Positions 13,483 through 22,280 of a DNA stretch of 30,567 bases are shown here, piece after piece. Within the stretch, counting starts at the first letter, position 1, and the number at the start of each line of letters is the position of its first letter. The translations under genes were made by a program, and so were the position numbers. The DNA is from Caldifarciminota bacterium UBA3073. Its GTDB lineage: Bacteria; Hydrothermota; UBA3073. The notes beneath the pieces were generated by a model. That model was not told where the DNA came from. It did not search any database and saw nothing but the letters and a program-made list of their open reading frames with translations. The stretch lies in contig DFBT01000086.1 of the NCBI GenBank assembly GCA_002366725.1, positions 1 through 30,567 on the forward strand, in the 5' to 3' direction.

Positions 13483-14487
13483 ATGGCACTTAAACTCGGG
13501 ATAAATGGCTTTGGACGCATTGGAAGGCTTGTTAGCAGGATTGCGGTGAAGGATGGGAATATCGAGATCGTGGGGATAAATGATATAGTGGACACAAAGA
13601 TACTGGCTCATCTATTCAAATACGATTCCACATACGGGATACTAAATATGGAGGTAAAAGCAGGCAATGGAGCGATATTTGTAGATGGAAAGAAGATACC
13701 CACATTTATGGAAAGAGAACCGAATAAAATTCCCTGGGGAGACCTCGGGGCAGATATCGTAGTGGAGTCGACGGGGAAATTTCGCTCGAGGGATAGGGCT
13801 GCCCTCCACCTTGAGGCTGGTGCGAAAAAGGTTATAATTAGCGCCCCCGCCAAGGGAACACCGGCGGACTGTGCGATAGTTATGGGTGTAAATGAAGAGG
13901 TCTATGATCCGTCGAGACATCATATTGTTGATAATGCATCCTGCACCACGAATTGTTTTGCGCCCATGGTCAAGATATTGCACGATACATTCGGGATGGA
14001 GAAAGGTTTTATGACGACCATCCACTCATACACGGCGGACCAAAAGCTGATAGATGCGCCGCACAGGGACATGAGACGCGCGAGGGCTGCCGCAAATTCC
14101 ATAATTCCCACCACCACGGGTGCGGCAAAGGCGATCGGGATAATCATTCCCGAATTGAAGGGGAAACTGGACGCGATGTCCGTCAGGGTCCCCACGATCG
14201 ATGCCTCTCTCGTCGACTTCGTATGCGTGCTTAAGAGGGAAACATCGAAAGAAGAGGTAAACAATGCCTTCAGAGAGGCTTCAGGGAAAAACCCACGATA
14301 TATTGAATATCTGACAGATGAACTCGTCTCCTGTGATATAATTGGAAACAGTCACTCCATGATATTTGATCCATTCGAGACCAAAGTACTCGGAAACCTG
14401 GTTAAGGTCCTGGCGTGGTATGACAACGAATACGGATATGCATCGAGGGTCATAGACCTTGCCCACTACATAGGCGAGAGACTTTAG
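13483..14487 (+). CDS. gap: Glyceraldehyde-3-phosphate dehydrogenase
   Basis: Converts glyceraldehyde 3-phosphate, phosphate and NAD to 1,3-bisphosphoglycerate in glycolysis, and the reverse in gluconeogenesis. 334 aa from ATG 13483. NAD loop NGFGRIGR at 8-15, catalytic Cys154 in ASCTTNC, His181 in TTIHSYT, and the RRARAAANSIIPTTTGAAKA loop at 198-217. The frame is open to 13459, but ATG 13483 follows a strong AAGGGGGGA site and gives the standard N terminus. First gene of a block with pgk 337 bp downstream, the product feeding the next enzyme. Confidence 0.97.
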   Translation: MALKLGINGFGRIGRLVSRIAVKDGNIEIVGINDIVDTKILAHLFKYDSTYGILNMEVKAGNGAIFVDGKKIPTFMEREPNKIPWGDLGADIVVESTGKFRSRDRAALHLEAGAKKVIISAPAKGTPADCAIVMGVNEEVYDPSRHHIVDNASCTTNCFAPMVKILHDTFGMEKGFMTTIHSYTADQKLIDAPHRDMRRARAAANSIIPTTTGAAKAIGIIIPELKGKLDAMSVRVPTIDASLVDFVCVLKRETSKEEVNNAFREASGKNPRYIEYLTDELVSCDIIGNSHSMIFDPFETKVLGNLVKVLAWYDNEYGYASRVIDLAHYIGERL

Positions 14488-14824
14488 AATAAATATTAAA
14501 TATCAAAAATCAAATATTAAAATGACAAATTAAATTTCAAAAAGAAAGACCATAGACTTGAGAGAAGAGACCGAGGACTCTGTTTCTTAGACCGTGTCTG
14601 TAGTCCGTGGAGTTAAGTAGGTGAGAATCGGCATCAGGCCATACGGCTCGTAAGGGAGATATTTCACACCAGTGGGAAAGTTCTCCAGACCTTGATAAAA
14701 CTATCAATCTTCATTAGTCGTAGGTCTGTTGTCATAATTTTGCATTTTGATATGTAATTTTGATTTTTGATATTTAATTTTTGAAATTTTTTTAAGTGTT
14801 CTCTGTTATTGTTACGGGGGAATC
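14488..14824 (+). repeat. gap-pgk spacer with AT-rich inverted arms
   Basis: The left arm (about 14490-14541) and right arm (about 14737-14792) are inverted relative to each other; the core ATTAAATATCAAAAATCAAA is matched exactly in the complement. In mRNA the arms could pair and loop out about 200 nt. The interior has agaccgtgtctgtagtccgtgg and catacggctcgta pieces but no gene. Confidence 0.7.
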
Positions 14825-15994
14825 ATGCTATCGCTCAAAGATATTGACTTTAAGGGGAAGAGAGTTCTTTTAAGGGTTGATTTCAATGTTCCCCTGAAGG
14901 AAGGTGAGATAACCGATGATACGAGGATTCAGGCATCGCTTGAGACCATAAAGTATATACTTGATAGGGGCGGAAGGCTTGTAATTATCTCTCATCTCGG
15001 GAGGCCGAAGGGCAGAAAGATTCAAGAGATGAGTCTCGCACCCGTTGCTCAACGACTGTCGTCCCTTATTTCAATACCGGTAAAATTTATACCCGATTGT
15101 ATTGGACACGAGGTGGAAAATGCGGTGACTTCTCTAAGAGACGGTGAGGTTGTTCTCCTTGAGAATCTGAGATTTTACCGAGGGGAAGAAGAAAACGATC
15201 CGCAATTTGCGAGAAAACTCGCGGGGCTCGCCGATATTTATGTGAACGACGCCTTTGCCACGGCTCATCGTGCGCATGCATCGATAGAGGGGGTTACACA
15301 CTACATAAAGACAAGGGCGCCCGGATTTTTAATGGAGAAGGAGATCAAATGGCTGGGCAGGGTATGCAAATCCCCATCTCACCCATTTCTTGTGATACTT
15401 GGCGGTGTAAAGGTCTCAACAAAGATAGGCGTGATAGAGAATCTTCTGCCGAAGTGCGACAAGCTACTCATAAGCGGTGGCATGACCTATACATTTTTCC
15501 GGAGTCTGGGTAAGGGGATAGGGAGTTCTATGGTGGAGAAGGATAAGCTGGATGTTGCCAGGAAGATACTGGACAAGGTGGGGAACAAATTATTGCTTCC
15601 TTCCGACAGCGTTATTGCCAACAGGGTCGCCGAAGATGCAGAAGTGAGGGTTGTGGAGGAGATACCGGATGGTTGGATTGGAGTTGATACGGGACCTGCG
15701 ACCATAGAAAGGTACAAAAGAGAGATAGGGTCCGCAAAAACTATTCTGTGGAATGGTCCGCCCGGTGTATTTGAAGTGGATAGATTTTTAAATGGTACGA
15801 AGCAGATCGCCCTCGCCTTGAAGAACGCAAAGGATACGGGTGCGGTGGTGATAGCGGGTGGTGGAGATACTGCATCGGCGATAAACAAACTTGGGCTGAA
15901 GGACGGGTTCACACACATCTCAACGGGTGGGGGGGCGTCGCTCGAGTTCCTCGCGGGGAAAAAACTTCCGGCAATTGCCGCACTTTATGAATAA
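14825..15994 (+). CDS. pgk: Phosphoglycerate kinase
   Basis: Transfers phosphate from 1,3-bisphosphoglycerate to ADP, giving ATP and 3-phosphoglycerate. 389 aa, single-domain-pair form. Seen: LRVDFNVPL at 17-25, SHLGRP near 59, ENLRFYRGEEENDP, NDAFATAHRAHAS (substrate side), LGGVKVSTKI, WNGPPGVFE and the nucleotide loop IAGGGDTASAI near the C terminus. Start ATG 14825 follows an ACGGGGGAA site. It follows gap, as in many bacteria. Confidence 0.97.
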   Translation: MLSLKDIDFKGKRVLLRVDFNVPLKEGEITDDTRIQASLETIKYILDRGGRLVIISHLGRPKGRKIQEMSLAPVAQRLSSLISIPVKFIPDCIGHEVENAVTSLRDGEVVLLENLRFYRGEEENDPQFARKLAGLADIYVNDAFATAHRAHASIEGVTHYIKTRAPGFLMEKEIKWLGRVCKSPSHPFLVILGGVKVSTKIGVIENLLPKCDKLLISGGMTYTFFRSLGKGIGSSMVEKDKLDVARKILDKVGNKLLLPSDSVIANRVAEDAEVRVVEEIPDGWIGVDTGPATIERYKREIGSAKTILWNGPPGVFEVDRFLNGTKQIALALKNAKDTGAVVIAGGGDTASAINKLGLKDGFTHISTGGGASLEFLAGKKLPAIAALYE

Positions 15995-16062
15995 TACGAG
16001 GAAAAAGATGGAATAATGTGGTAATCGAGTGGTGTGGTTCTTATATCATGGGTTTCCTTATC

Positions 16063-16098
16063 CTTAATTTTGATATTTAATTTTTGATATTTGATATG
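16063..16098 (+). repeat. AT-rich repeat arm in the pgk-sucC spacer
   Basis: Contains ttgatatttaatttttgata, the same unit as the right arms before pgk and sucD, placed directly before the sucC ribosome site. No matching left arm is evident in this 119-bp spacer. Confidence 0.65.
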
Positions 16099-16113
16099 AC
16101 CGTGGGGGGATAG

Positions 16114-17250
16114 ATGAACCTGCACGAATATCAGGCAAAGCAGATAATGAGGGAATACGGACTTCCCGTGCAAGGGGGCAGAGTTGCCACAAAACCGAAA
16201 GATGCAGAGAAGATCGCAAGGGACTATGGAAATCCCGTTATGGTGAAGGCACAGGTTCACACGGGAGGTAGGGGTAAGGCGGGTGGAGTCAAGTACGCCA
16301 AAACACCCGACGAAGCAGAGAACTATGCCAGAGGTATACTCGGTATGCGGATTAAAAATTTCCCTGTGAAGAAGGTGTTGATAGCGAAGGCGGTGGATAT
16401 AAAGAAGGAATACTATCTATCGGTAATAATGGACAGGGACAAGAAATCTCCCCTCATTATGGCGTCGAGAGAAGGTGGGATGGATATAGAGGAGGTTGCA
16501 AGGCGAAAGCCCAAGGCGATAAAGAAATTGTGGGTCGATCCCGTTTACGGGTTACTTCCCCACCAGGCGAAGGAGATAATGCTATCACTCTTTGATGACG
16601 GGAAATTCGCACTCCGAAGCGCAAATATAGTGGAGGCTCTTTACAGGCTTTTTACGGAATGCGATGCCCAGATCGCGGAGATAAATCCACTTGCACTTGA
16701 CGATGGGGGAAAACTTTGGGTCACAGATGCAAAGGTTGTACTTGACGATAATGCCCTTTCGAGACATCCGAAGCTTGAAAAGTTGAGGGACCCCGACCCG
16801 GGTGAGGATAAGGAACTTGCTGCAAAGGAAGCGGGTCTTTCGTATATACCACTCTCCGGATATATAGGGTGCGTCGTCAACGGTGCGGGTCTCGCAATGG
16901 CAACCATGGACCTGATAAAGAAGTACGGGGGGGAACCCGCAAACTTTCTTGACATTGGAGGCAGCTCCTCGCCGGAGAAGGTGGAGAAAGCACTCTCTAT
17001 TTTGCTCCTTGACAAAAATGTGAGGGTGATATTCTTCAATATCTTCGGCGGTATTACGAGGTGTGATGATGTTGCAAGTGGTGTAATTCGGGCTACAGAG
17101 AGCATGAAAATAGGGCTCCCCATGGTGGCAAGACTCACCGGGACGAACGAGGATGAGGCGAGACAGATACTTAAAAACTCCCCCATAATACCCGTTCAAT
17201 CTATGAGCGAGGGGGCGATAAGGGCAATAGAACTGGCCAAGGGCAATTAA
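16114..17250 (+). CDS. sucC: Succinate-CoA ligase, beta subunit
   Basis: Beta subunit of succinyl-CoA synthetase (substrate-level phosphorylation between succinyl-CoA and succinate). 378 aa with the ATP-grasp N-terminal domain (MNLHEYQAKQIMREYGLPV; KAQVHTGGRGKAGGVK near 45-60), the EINPLAL metal-binding segment and the C-terminal CoA-ligase domain with NGAGLAMATMD, DIGGSSSPEKV and NIFGGITRCD. Start ATG 16114 follows GTGGGGGGA. sucD follows after 205 bp. Confidence 0.97.
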   Translation: MNLHEYQAKQIMREYGLPVQGGRVATKPKDAEKIARDYGNPVMVKAQVHTGGRGKAGGVKYAKTPDEAENYARGILGMRIKNFPVKKVLIAKAVDIKKEYYLSVIMDRDKKSPLIMASREGGMDIEEVARRKPKAIKKLWVDPVYGLLPHQAKEIMLSLFDDGKFALRSANIVEALYRLFTECDAQIAEINPLALDDGGKLWVTDAKVVLDDNALSRHPKLEKLRDPDPGEDKELAAKEAGLSYIPLSGYIGCVVNGAGLAMATMDLIKKYGGEPANFLDIGGSSSPEKVEKALSILLLDKNVRVIFFNIFGGITRCDDVASGVIRATESMKIGLPMVARLTGTNEDEARQILKNSPIIPVQSMSEGAIRAIELAKGN

Positions 17251-17304
17251 ATATCAAATATCAAAATGTAAAAATTAAAATTACACATCAAAAATCAAAA
17301 ATAT
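17248..17304 (+). repeat. AT-rich left arm in the sucC-sucD spacer
   Basis: It overlaps the sucC stop region and is inverted relative to 17406-17444; TACATTTTGATATTTGAT of the right arm is matched exactly in complement. It has the same architecture as the gap-pgk spacer. Confidence 0.7.
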
Positions 17305-17405
17305 TGCAGTTGCTGGTTGAAATATAGTAAAATGCTGTAAAAGGTGATAATGCTGTGCTCCAATGGCGGCTCTTTGGATCGAACCAGCTTGCTGGAGAAA
17401 CAATC

Positions 17406-17444
17406 TTACATTTTGATATTTGATTTTTAATTTTTGATATTGCT
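17406..17444 (+). repeat. AT-rich right arm in the sucC-sucD spacer
   Basis: Inverted partner of 17248-17304, ending just before the G-run ribosome site of sucD. Between the arms (17305-17405) no gene is seen. Confidence 0.7.
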
Positions 17445-17455
17445 ATGGGGGGGTC

Positions 17456-18322
17456 GTGAGCATTCTTATTGATAAAAAAACGAAGGTGTGTGTTCAGGGG
17501 ATAACCGGGAGGGATGGTTCATTTCACACAGAGAGGATGATTGAGTACGGTACGAAGGTGGTTTGTGGAGTGACACCGGGTAAAGGGGGAACAACCATCC
17601 TCGGCATTCCCGTATACGACACCGTGAAGGAGGCTGTGGAGAGAGAGGGGGCAAATACAACCATAATATTTGTTCCCGCAAGATTTGCGACAGATGCCCT
17701 CTTAGAGGCGGGAGATTCGGGTGTAGGTCTTGTCGTGTGTATAACAGAGGGCATACCCGTGCTCGATATATCAAAGGTGTTAAAATTTTACAGAGAGAAG
17801 GGGGTTACACTCATAGGACCAAACTCCCCGGGGCTCATATCACCGGGTGAGAGTAAGGTGGGTATCCTCCCCTCAAACATATTCAAAAAGGGAGGCGTGG
17901 GAGTTATATCGAGGAGCGGAACCCTCACATACGAGCTCGTATCGCACATAACAAACTCGGGGTTGGGAGAGTCGACCTGTATAGGTATAGGCGGAGACCC
18001 CTTAATTGGACTCAAGTTCATAGACTGCCTCAAGCAATTTGGAAAGGACCCCGATACAGAGGCAATACTTATGGTCGGTGAGATCGGTGGACACGATGAA
18101 GAGGATGCGGCGGATTTCATAGTGCACAATATAAGTAAACCCGTCGTTGCCTTTGTGGCGGGTAAGACAGCCCCTCCGGGCAAGAGGATGGGTCACGCCG
18201 GCGCAATAATCTCCGGTGGAAGCGGTACTGCGAGAGAGAAAATAGAGAAGTTTGAGAGCGTGGGAATAAGGGTTGCATCCGAGCCAGAGGAGGTTGGAGA
18301 GCTTTTAAAAGGGATACTGTAG
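17456..18322 (+). CDS. sucD: Succinate-CoA ligase, alpha subunit
   Basis: Alpha subunit partner of SucC, carrying the CoA-binding Rossmann fold and the phosphohistidine. 288 aa. CoA loop GITGRDGSFHTERM at 15-28, GPNSPGLISPGE, SRSGTLTYE, GIGGDPLIG, GEIGGHDEEDAADF and the active His in KRMGHAGAII. GTG start at 17456 follows a run of seven Gs (ATGGGGGGGTC), an unusually G-rich ribosome site. Confidence 0.97.
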   Translation: MSILIDKKTKVCVQGITGRDGSFHTERMIEYGTKVVCGVTPGKGGTTILGIPVYDTVKEAVEREGANTTIIFVPARFATDALLEAGDSGVGLVVCITEGIPVLDISKVLKFYREKGVTLIGPNSPGLISPGESKVGILPSNIFKKGGVGVISRSGTLTYELVSHITNSGLGESTCIGIGGDPLIGLKFIDCLKQFGKDPDTEAILMVGEIGGHDEEDAADFIVHNISKPVVAFVAGKTAPPGKRMGHAGAIISGGSGTAREKIEKFESVGIRVASEPEEVGELLKGIL

Positions 18323-18376
18323 AGATAACCACTCACAGAGCCGTATGGCAAGGGTTGTCCTTACAGAGGTATAATT

Positions 18377-18574
18377 ATGAAGAAATATACCATAAAAATA
18401 AATAAAGATTGGTGCAAGGGGTGTGAACTCTGTGTTGCCTTCTGTCCGCGCAATGTCCTCGAGATAGGAAAGGACAGGAAGGCAGAGCCGGCAAGAGAAG
18501 AGGACTGCACGGGCTGCCTTATCTGTGAGCTTAAATGCCCCGATTTTGCGATTACAGTTTCGCCAAAAGCGTAA
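18377..18574 (+). CDS. 2[4Fe-4S] ferredoxin, KorD-like (2-oxoacid:ferredoxin oxidoreductase delta subunit)
   Basis: A 65-residue two-cluster ferredoxin: C13-x2-C16-x2-C19-x3-C23-P and C44-x2-C47-x2-C50-x3-C54-P, with the NKDWCKGCELCVAFCP start typical of delta subunits of 2-oxoglutarate or 2-oxoisovalerate:ferredoxin oxidoreductases. Placement 54 bp after sucD fits the step before succinyl-CoA (2-oxoglutarate to succinyl-CoA). The usual alpha, beta and gamma genes do not follow; the next gene is an outer-membrane protein. Either the other subunits are elsewhere or this works as a free ferredoxin. Ribosome site AGAGG. Confidence 0.88.
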   Translation: MKKYTIKINKDWCKGCELCVAFCPRNVLEIGKDRKAEPAREEDCTGCLICELKCPDFAITVSPKA

Positions 18575-18644
18575 GAGGCACTCATTAATTGATTAACCGC
18601 CTTAAGCTCTTTGTCCGAAGATTTTTGTCACATTAACACCAGCT

Positions 18645-19973
18645 ATGTGGTTCTTATTCTTCGTGATAACAAGTTTTGAAGAAGTAGGGGGCATCTTTCT
18701 TATGATTGCCCCTGGCACCAAGGCCGTTGCAATGGGTTCTGCGTTTACAGCAATAGCCGATGACGGCACTGCAAACTACTATAACCCGGGTGCACTTCCA
18801 TTTCACAAGAATGCAATCTTATCCACTATGAACCTCTCCCCTCCCTGCCTTGGTAGGGCTATGCTCAATGGCTATTTGTATCTTACAGAACCCTTTTTTG
18901 GAAAGGGTGATATACCACTCGACCCTCCGTGGATACCTTCACTGTACCCCGGTATGAGATATTCGTATGTTGGTGGTGTTTCACCGATAAATGAGAGGGA
19001 CTTCTTGGGGGTTGATTATACATGCTTTACTTATGGTGAGACAGAAGCTATTGACCCTGATGGCAACCCGATAATAGGTAAGTACAAGACCTACGACCTT
19101 GCAGTCGGGGTGTCTTATGGCGTAAGACCATTAAGAAACCTCGGTATTGGCGTCTCTTTGAAGTATATATACTCCTATATCTGTCCCCAAAGCGTTATTG
19201 AACGTATATATGGTGATGATACGGATGTAAGAGGCTATGCATCAAGCCTCGCAATGGATGTTGGTGTTTTATATAAGGTTCCTCTTCTCGGTCTGAGCTT
19301 CGGAGCAACTATCAAGGATGTTGGATTAGACTTAGACTGGGGTCTTGATTCAGACCCTCTTCCTCGCAGGGTAAGATGGGGGATGGGATTTGATACCTCA
19401 CCCTTGCTTGATTTCTGGTCAGAAGCGGCAGGATTTCCCATACCTTTAAGTAGTATAATCAACTTTGAAATGTGCCGTGATAGGCTAAGGGATATGGTGG
19501 GAGATGAGCATGACACCCAGTATTCTGAGGGGTATGAGATTAGATTACTCAACTTCTCCTACAGGTGGGGGAAATGGAGAGAAGGTGAAGATGTTTGGAG
19601 GAGGAGTAATACGAAAGGGTATGCCATCAATTTGGGGATAATTGAACTTGGGGTGAGTAATGATTATATCTCAAGGGAGAACTGGAGAGTACAATTGAAT
19701 TTCACCCCTTTTTACCATCACTACCTCAACCCAATAAGAAATAATGAATATCTGAATACAAGAGCCACTCTGCTCTCTTCACTTGTCTTTCCGGGTGGTG
19801 GGCAGTTCTGGAATGGTGAGGAACTAAAGGGGAGCGGGTTTCTCTTTTCCAGCCTCCTCCTGTGGGGGCTTTATGAGATAGACAACAATCTTGTTCCTCT
19901 TGTTGGTTTCGCTATTGTAGATGTATATTCAATAATTGACGCATTGCGAACAACAAAAACACAGAGGGAATGA
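18645..19973 (+). CDS. PorV/UPF0164-like outer-membrane protein with C-terminal membrane segment
   Basis: Residues 19-51 (FLMIAPGTKAVAMGSAFTAI and following NYYNPGALPF) are the signature of PorV-type and related FadL-like barrels; PorV is an outer-membrane partner of the type IX secretion system. The middle (about 55-370) is strand-rich with aromatic ends. The C terminus (about 385-435: SSLVFPGGGQFWNGEELKG plus a hydrophobic LFSSLLLWGLYEI) resembles the small DUF5683-type membrane module, so the protein may be a fusion. The signal sequence is short (MWFLFFVITSFEEVGG), and no ribosome site is seen. Its stop overlaps the next gene's ATG (ATGA), indicating coupling. Confidence 0.72.
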   Translation: MWFLFFVITSFEEVGGIFLMIAPGTKAVAMGSAFTAIADDGTANYYNPGALPFHKNAILSTMNLSPPCLGRAMLNGYLYLTEPFFGKGDIPLDPPWIPSLYPGMRYSYVGGVSPINERDFLGVDYTCFTYGETEAIDPDGNPIIGKYKTYDLAVGVSYGVRPLRNLGIGVSLKYIYSYICPQSVIERIYGDDTDVRGYASSLAMDVGVLYKVPLLGLSFGATIKDVGLDLDWGLDSDPLPRRVRWGMGFDTSPLLDFWSEAAGFPIPLSSIINFEMCRDRLRDMVGDEHDTQYSEGYEIRLLNFSYRWGKWREGEDVWRRSNTKGYAINLGIIELGVSNDYISRENWRVQLNFTPFYHHYLNPIRNNEYLNTRATLLSSLVFPGGGQFWNGEELKGSGFLFSSLLLWGLYEIDNNLVPLVGFAIVDVYSIIDALRTTKTQRE

Positions 19974-21304
19974 TTTCACTATTCTTGCAATTTATGATAA
20001 CGGTAACTTACTTCTCGGGAATGTATCTCGGGGGAAATAAAATAGGGTATACGATAGTAGATAAGAAACCCAGCGAAAATGGATACATTCTCAAGGAGGT
20101 AATGATTATGAAGCTCGGTATGATGGGAGTGGAAAGAACTATGGAGGCATCTTCGTTATATGAACTTGACGGGGATTACAGGCTGAGGAAATTCTCATTT
20201 GAACTCAAATCCCAGACACAGCAAATCTCATCCCTTGGAGAGGTGAAAGACAGAGAACTGTTATACACCGTGAGAACGGGGGGAAGAGAGAGAAGTAAAA
20301 CAATAGAGCTCGAAGGAGATGTATATGTATCCCAGGCAATACCGTTTCTCGTTTCCACCAAGAGAAGAGCCCTTTCGCTTCCCGTATTTGACCCCACCGT
20401 CTTTGCAGTAAATCGGGCACGGCTGACTATCTTGGAGGATGAGGGTGATTCCGTGAGGTTCGAGACGGAGTTACTCGGTGCAAAATCGAGAACCTGGGTG
20501 GGAAGGAACGGGGAAATATTACGGTCGGAAGAGCCAATGGGTGTTTTGATGGTAAAAGAGGAGAGAGAAAAGGCGCTGGAGTTTGGAGAGACATCTCCCG
20601 AGATACTCACGATGTTTGCAATACCCGCCGGCATGGAAATAAAAAATCCAAGGGGGATAACCTATCTTAAGGCAATTGTGAAGGGAAGATTCAAGGAGAC
20701 AGATAGGCAGAAACTCTATGGAGATACACTCACGGTGGAGAGTGTTGGACCGGATGAGAATGCCGGGATAACCCCCACACCGGGATTTGGTTGTGGTAGA
20801 GTAAAACCCCGGCCAGTTTCCCCGGAGCTGAAAAAATACCTTGAGGATACACCCCTCATCCAGGTGAGCGATAGGGGAATAAGAAATAAGTCCAACCAGA
20901 TAATGAGGGGTATTGGTGACGAATGGGACAGGGTAAAGAAGCTTATCTCCTGGATAGATAAGAATGTGAAGGATATTCCGTCCGCAACGATCCCGAGTGC
21001 CGTTGATGTTCTCGGGACACTCGAGGGTGACTGCAATGAACACGCCGTCCTTTTCTGTGCCCTCTCAAGGGCGGCGGGAATTCCCACGGATATATGTGTC
21101 GGCCTGGTATTGATGAATGGTTATTTCTATTATCACGCCTGGAACAAGGTGTGGGTCGGAAAATGGGTCGAGGTGGACCCGACATTCGATCAAATAGTTG
21201 CAGATGCCACCCATATAACGCTTGAAGAGGGTGGCCTCAAGGATTGGGCAAAGATAATGGACCTCGTTGGGAATATCGAGATAAGGGTAATAGAATATAA
21301 ATGA
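19970..21304 (+). CDS. Transglutaminase-like (TGc) domain protein, exported
   Basis: 444 aa. The N terminus (MISLFLQFMITVTYFSGMYL) is a probable signal sequence; residues about 20-290 are a beta-rich domain; the transglutaminase-like core follows: Cys355 in GDCNEHA, His389 in YYHAW and Asp403 in EVDPTFDQ form the Cys-His-Asp triad. Such proteins act as proteases, amidases or cross-linking enzymes; which one applies cannot be told. It overlaps the PorV-like gene by 4 bp, so the two are probably translated together and may act at the cell envelope. Confidence 0.82.
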   Translation: MISLFLQFMITVTYFSGMYLGGNKIGYTIVDKKPSENGYILKEVMIMKLGMMGVERTMEASSLYELDGDYRLRKFSFELKSQTQQISSLGEVKDRELLYTVRTGGRERSKTIELEGDVYVSQAIPFLVSTKRRALSLPVFDPTVFAVNRARLTILEDEGDSVRFETELLGAKSRTWVGRNGEILRSEEPMGVLMVKEEREKALEFGETSPEILTMFAIPAGMEIKNPRGITYLKAIVKGRFKETDRQKLYGDTLTVESVGPDENAGITPTPGFGCGRVKPRPVSPELKKYLEDTPLIQVSDRGIRNKSNQIMRGIGDEWDRVKKLISWIDKNVKDIPSATIPSAVDVLGTLEGDCNEHAVLFCALSRAAGIPTDICVGLVLMNGYFYYHAWNKVWVGKWVEVDPTFDQIVADATHITLEEGGLKDWAKIMDLVGNIEIRVIEYK

Positions 21305-21464
21305 CCAAATACCAATTTCTAATGACTAATTAAATCTCAATATTCAATGCCCAAGATGCTATTGCTCCTTCCAACTTTTGACCTTTTTGTAGACATTCTG
21401 ACATTAGACACCGACTAGACATTTGACATTAGAAATTAGACATTGTTCTTAATAAATTTTCATT

Positions 21465-22205
21465 GTGGATGTGGATAGGGTATACGGAGGTAATGAGCTC
21501 TTTACAAAGGAAAAGTTTCTCTTCTACGAGAGACTTCCATCCACACAGGACCGTGCAAAGGAACTCATCAAAAGCGGGGTGGTTAAGAAGGGATATGCGA
21601 TCGTGGCAGATGAGCAATACAGGGGAAGGGGAAGGTTTAGCAGGATGTGGTCTTCTCGCAAGGGTAAATCGCTCACATTTTCTCTCGTTGTAGAGAAGAT
21701 TCCACTGCTCTCTATGGGAACCGCATTGTCTGTTGTTGAAGCATTAAGGGATGAGTGTGGGCTTTGGGCAGAGATTGAATGGCCAAATGACATCGTGGTG
21801 AGCGGCCAAAAGATATGCGGAATACTGGTTGAGATGCAGAGACAGCTTGCGGTTATTGGAGTTGGAGTGAATGTCAACGAGACAGCGCTTCCCTTTGACA
21901 ATGCCACATCTATCAGGATGGAGACCGGGAAGCCAGCCGACAGAGAGTCAATACTCTCTGCATTTCTTTCAATATTTGAAGGCAATCTTAAAAAAGAAAA
22001 TATAATGGACTCCGTGAGAGAACACCTATCTTTTATGAACAGGTATGTGGAGATAGAAACTGAGAACGGCAAGGTAAGAGGTGAATTTATAAATCTGGGC
22101 GATGACGGAGAGATAATAATAAGGACAGAGAGCGGAACCGCGACGAGCTTCCTGCCCGGCGAGGCAAAAAGGGTGCATAAATTGGACGCACCTGCCTGCC
22201 GGTAG
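21465..22205 (+). CDS. birA: Biotin--[acetyl-CoA-carboxylase] ligase, without N-terminal DNA-binding domain
   Basis: Attaches biotin to carboxylase carrier lysines through biotinyl-AMP. Seen: LPSTQDRAKELI at 24-35, GRGRFSR at 54-60 (adenylate loop), EWPNDI at 105-110, GQKICGILVE with Lys116, GVGVNVNE, and the C-terminal SH3-like cap. The repressor-type helix-turn-helix of E. coli BirA is absent. GTG 21465 is the upstream-most start near the conserved region, but there is no ribosome site; GTG 21471 is an alternative. The last five codons (APACR) come from a palindromic repeat at 22191-22210, which replaced the original C terminus. Activity is likely unaffected. Confidence 0.88.
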   Translation: MDVDRVYGGNELFTKEKFLFYERLPSTQDRAKELIKSGVVKKGYAIVADEQYRGRGRFSRMWSSRKGKSLTFSLVVEKIPLLSMGTALSVVEALRDECGLWAEIEWPNDIVVSGQKICGILVEMQRQLAVIGVGVNVNETALPFDNATSIRMETGKPADRESILSAFLSIFEGNLKKENIMDSVREHLSFMNRYVEIETENGKVRGEFINLGDDGEIIIRTESGTATSFLPGEAKRVHKLDAPACR

Positions 22206-22210
22206 GCAGG
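22191..22210. repeat. CCTGCCTGCC/GGTAGGCAGG palindrome, copy 2 (overlaps the birA 3' end)
   Basis: Two 10-bp arms with one G-T pair. It is the exact reverse complement of the copy at 22493-22512. It supplies the last codons and stop of birA. Confidence 0.92.
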
Positions 22211-22280
22211 GATTAGCGCAGATAGATACAGATACATTAGGGGCGTATGAGGAAGTAGCCAGAGTAAAAAATAAGGGTGA

